Shown here piece by piece: positions 62,713 to 64,000 of a DNA stretch of 64,000 nt; the stretch's first letter is position 1, and every line of letters begins with the position of its first letter. Source of the stretch: Pseudarthrobacter siccitolerans (lineage in GTDB: Bacteria; Actinomycetota; Actinomycetes; Actinomycetales; Micrococcaceae); contig NZ_JAUSXB010000001.1 in assembly GCF_030823375.1 (NCBI RefSeq), positions 1,922,001-1,986,000 of the forward strand, given 5' to 3'. The translations under genes and the position numbers were made by a program. Under the pieces are notes generated by a model that was given only the letters and a program-made list of their open reading frames with translations, was not told the DNA's origin and did no database searches.

Positions 62713-62949
62713 ATGAACGACGAAGATCTTTTGGCCCGCATCCAGGCCCTGGTGGAGGAGGAACACACCCTCCGCGAAGGATCCGGAGACGGCCAGGCGC
62801 CGGACCAGAACCGGCTCCGGCAGGTTGAAGAACGGCTGGACCAGTGCTGGGACCTGCTCCGCCAGCGCCGGGCCAAAGCGGAGTCCGGAGAAAATCCCAA
62901 TGACGCCGAAGCCCGGCCCGTCAATGAAGTCGAGGGCTACAAGCAGTAG
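62713..62949 (+). CDS. DUF2630 protein
   Basis: A 78-residue protein with the strongly conserved actinobacterial pattern DEDLLARIQALVEEEHTLRE ... RLRQVEERLDQCWDLLRQRRAKAE, a predicted helical hairpin or coiled coil, and an acidic tail. The function is unknown. The ribosome site is GAAGGGG. It lies upstream of the nitrilase-family gene on the same strand, 74 bp apart. Confidence 0.88.
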   Translation: MNDEDLLARIQALVEEEHTLREGSGDGQAPDQNRLRQVEERLDQCWDLLRQRRAKAESGENPNDAEARPVNEVEGYKQ

Positions 62950-63023
62950 CCGCTGCCTGTTCCCTACACCTCTGGCGGTATCGTTGCCAGAGCGTGCAGC
63001 AGTGCGAACAGAAGGAGCTACCC

Positions 63024-63818
63024 ATGCGTCTGGCAGTCGCCCAGATCATCAGCAGCGCAGACCTTGAGGCCAACCTGGAGTTGATCCGGGAATATGCCAC
63101 CGAGGCCAAGGCAGCCGGGGCGGCCCTGGTGGTTTTCCCGGAAGCTGCCATGCGCGCCTTTGGCCACTCCTTGAGCGACATCGCGGAACCGCTGAACGGT
63201 CCGTGGGCTGAAAAGGTCCGCGCCCTCGCCAACGAACTGGGCATAGCGATCGTGGTGGGGATGTTCACGCCCGGGAAGGACGGCCGGGTCCGCAACACCC
63301 TGCTGGTCACCGGCCCCGGTGTGGAAACGTCTTACGACAAGGTGCACCTCTTCGACGCTTTCGGGTTCCAGGAGTCCAGGACCGTGGACGCGGGAACGGA
63401 CCCGGTGACCTTTGAAGTCAACGGCACGGTGTTTGGCCTGGCCACCTGTTACGACGTTCGCTTCCCTGCCCTGTTCACGGCCAATGCCCGTGCGGGGGCA
63501 CAGGTGAACATCGTCTGCGCCTCGTGGGGAGCAGGGGAAGGCAAAGCCGAACAGTGGGACCTCCTGGTGCGGGCCCGTGCACTGGACAGCACTTCCTTCG
63601 TGGTGGCCTGCGGCCAAGGTGACCCCGAAACCGTCGGAGCCGGCCCGGCGGGCGCAGCGCCGACCGGCATCGGCCACAGTGCCGTCATCACTCCCCTGGG
63701 TTCAGCGGTAGTTGCGCTGGGCGGGAAGCCCGAACTCGCCGTCGTCGATATTGATCCCTCAGCGGTGGACGAAGTACGCACCAGGCTTCCAGTGCTGGCC
63801 AACGCCCGCCAGTTCTGA
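63024..63818 (+). CDS. Carbon-nitrogen hydrolase (nitrilase superfamily amidohydrolase)
   Basis: A 264-residue cytosolic enzyme. The catalytic Glu is in VVFPEAAM, Lys in YDKVHLFDAFGFQES, and Cys in GLATCYDVRFPALF, the complete Glu-Lys-Cys triad. It is most like omega-amidase/Nit-type amidases, which hydrolyse deaminated glutathione or alpha-keto acid amides. GAAGGAGCTACCC precedes the ATG. The preceding DUF2630 gene may be on the same transcript. Confidence 0.9.
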   Translation: MRLAVAQIISSADLEANLELIREYATEAKAAGAALVVFPEAAMRAFGHSLSDIAEPLNGPWAEKVRALANELGIAIVVGMFTPGKDGRVRNTLLVTGPGVETSYDKVHLFDAFGFQESRTVDAGTDPVTFEVNGTVFGLATCYDVRFPALFTANARAGAQVNIVCASWGAGEGKAEQWDLLVRARALDSTSFVVACGQGDPETVGAGPAGAAPTGIGHSAVITPLGSAVVALGGKPELAVVDIDPSAVDEVRTRLPVLANARQF

Positions 63819-63869
63819 TCCGTCAGGGATATGTCCCGCAAAGCCTCTCCCTGGACGCTGAACGACGAC

Positions 63870-63893
63870 GGCCGTGAACTTCCGTTCACGGCC
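63870..63893. terminator. Hairpin downstream of the nitrilase-family gene
   Basis: GGCCGTGAAC-TTCC-GTTCACGGCC is a perfect 10-bp stem with a 4-base loop, 52 bp after the stop codon. There is no T-run. Confidence 0.65.
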
Positions 63894-63930
63894 CGGTAAT
63901 CTGCGGGATTTTACGTACGACGGCGTCATC

Positions 63931-64000
63931 TCACCGTTGGTTCCTCAGCCCGCCGGGGTACAGCAGGGCTTCCCGCCCCTGATCGCGCAGCTCACTCCCT
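63931..64000 (-). CDS. Possible C-terminal end of a gene running in from the right edge
   Basis: The minus strand is open from the window edge to a TGA at 63933-63931, giving about 22 residues with GRELLVYPGG-like composition (GREALLYPGGLRNQR). The hairpin just beyond the stop fits the end of a converging gene. The fragment is too short to identify and could be chance. Confidence 0.3.
   Translation of the reverse strand, partial: GSELRDQGREALLYPGGLRNQR

Overview
The window is high-GC, gene-dense DNA with short intergenic gaps. It fits an actinobacterium of the Arthrobacter/Pseudarthrobacter group (Micrococcaceae). Supporting signs are a 302-residue uricase of the Arthrobacter globiformis type, a homodimeric-type AceE, an HspR-type MerR regulator next to a small heat-shock gene, ANTAR and DUF2630 proteins, and frequent GTG starts. 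I see no tRNA or rRNA gene, no insertion sequence, no prophage gene and no CRISPR array.

Layout. 1-6126: the end of a TPR protein, then purD-purC (de novo purine synthesis), a membrane-anchored sulfite-oxidase-fold protein, an L-asparaginase II and a sterol-carrier-like protein. 6147-33078: a purine-degradation region of about 27 kb. It holds an NCS1 permease-racemase-SDR operon, a guanine deaminase-AzgA permease-XdhC-xanthine dehydrogenase operon, 8-oxoguanine deaminase, uricase, an NCS2 urate-type permease, an IclR regulator, malic enzyme, malate synthase, an uncharacterised aldolase-like protein and (S)-ureidoglycine aminohydrolase. Inside this region lie a pyruvate dehydrogenase E1 gene (aceE), a MobA-like cytidylyltransferase, a uracil-DNA-glycosylase-family gene and an aldo/keto reductase. 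33079-45958: mixed metabolic and stress genes (a dead serine hydrolase, alcohol dehydrogenase, HAD, GH15, GH1, DUF72, App1-like, DnaJ-like, Hsp20/HspR, PAP2) and a decayed DNA alkylation repair gene. 45955-50489: a subtilase, an epimerase with an adenylate kinase paralog, and an ANTAR regulator. 50592-56348: a receiver protein followed by a probable cell-surface polymer cluster (phosphodiester glycosidase, GT2-GtrA, DUF4956, VTC domain, beta-helix lipoprotein). 56482-64000: an alpha/beta hydrolase, a 32-bp tandem repeat family, a desaturase with its ferredoxin-type reductase, an LLM oxidoreductase, DUF202 and DUF2630 proteins and a nitrilase-family amidohydrolase.

How it works together. The degradation region can take guanine and 8-oxoguanine through xanthine and urate towards allantoin, and ureidoglycine towards glyoxylate. 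Malate synthase, malic enzyme and pyruvate dehydrogenase then form a closed loop: glyoxylate plus acetyl-CoA gives malate, malate gives pyruvate, and pyruvate regenerates acetyl-CoA. This would oxidise glyoxylate completely. Related operator-like sequences (consensus near TTYCRCAWTRYGAAA) precede the permease, aceE, the deaminase genes, uricase and malic enzyme, and the IclR protein is the obvious candidate regulator. HIU hydrolase, OHCU decarboxylase, allantoinase, allantoate amidohydrolase and an ureidoglycolate-processing enzyme are not in the window and must lie elsewhere if the route is complete.

The most notable items are the aceE/malic enzyme/malate synthase link to purine catabolism, a structured leader with an intrinsic terminator before uricase, a 61-residue protein with a strong ribosome binding site opposite uricase, a racemase-fold enzyme with glycine at its first catalytic cysteine, a lipoprotein that has lost its serine-hydrolase residues, two loci sharing one palindrome, and one 32-bp repeat family placed in opposite orientation on either side of a two-gene segment.
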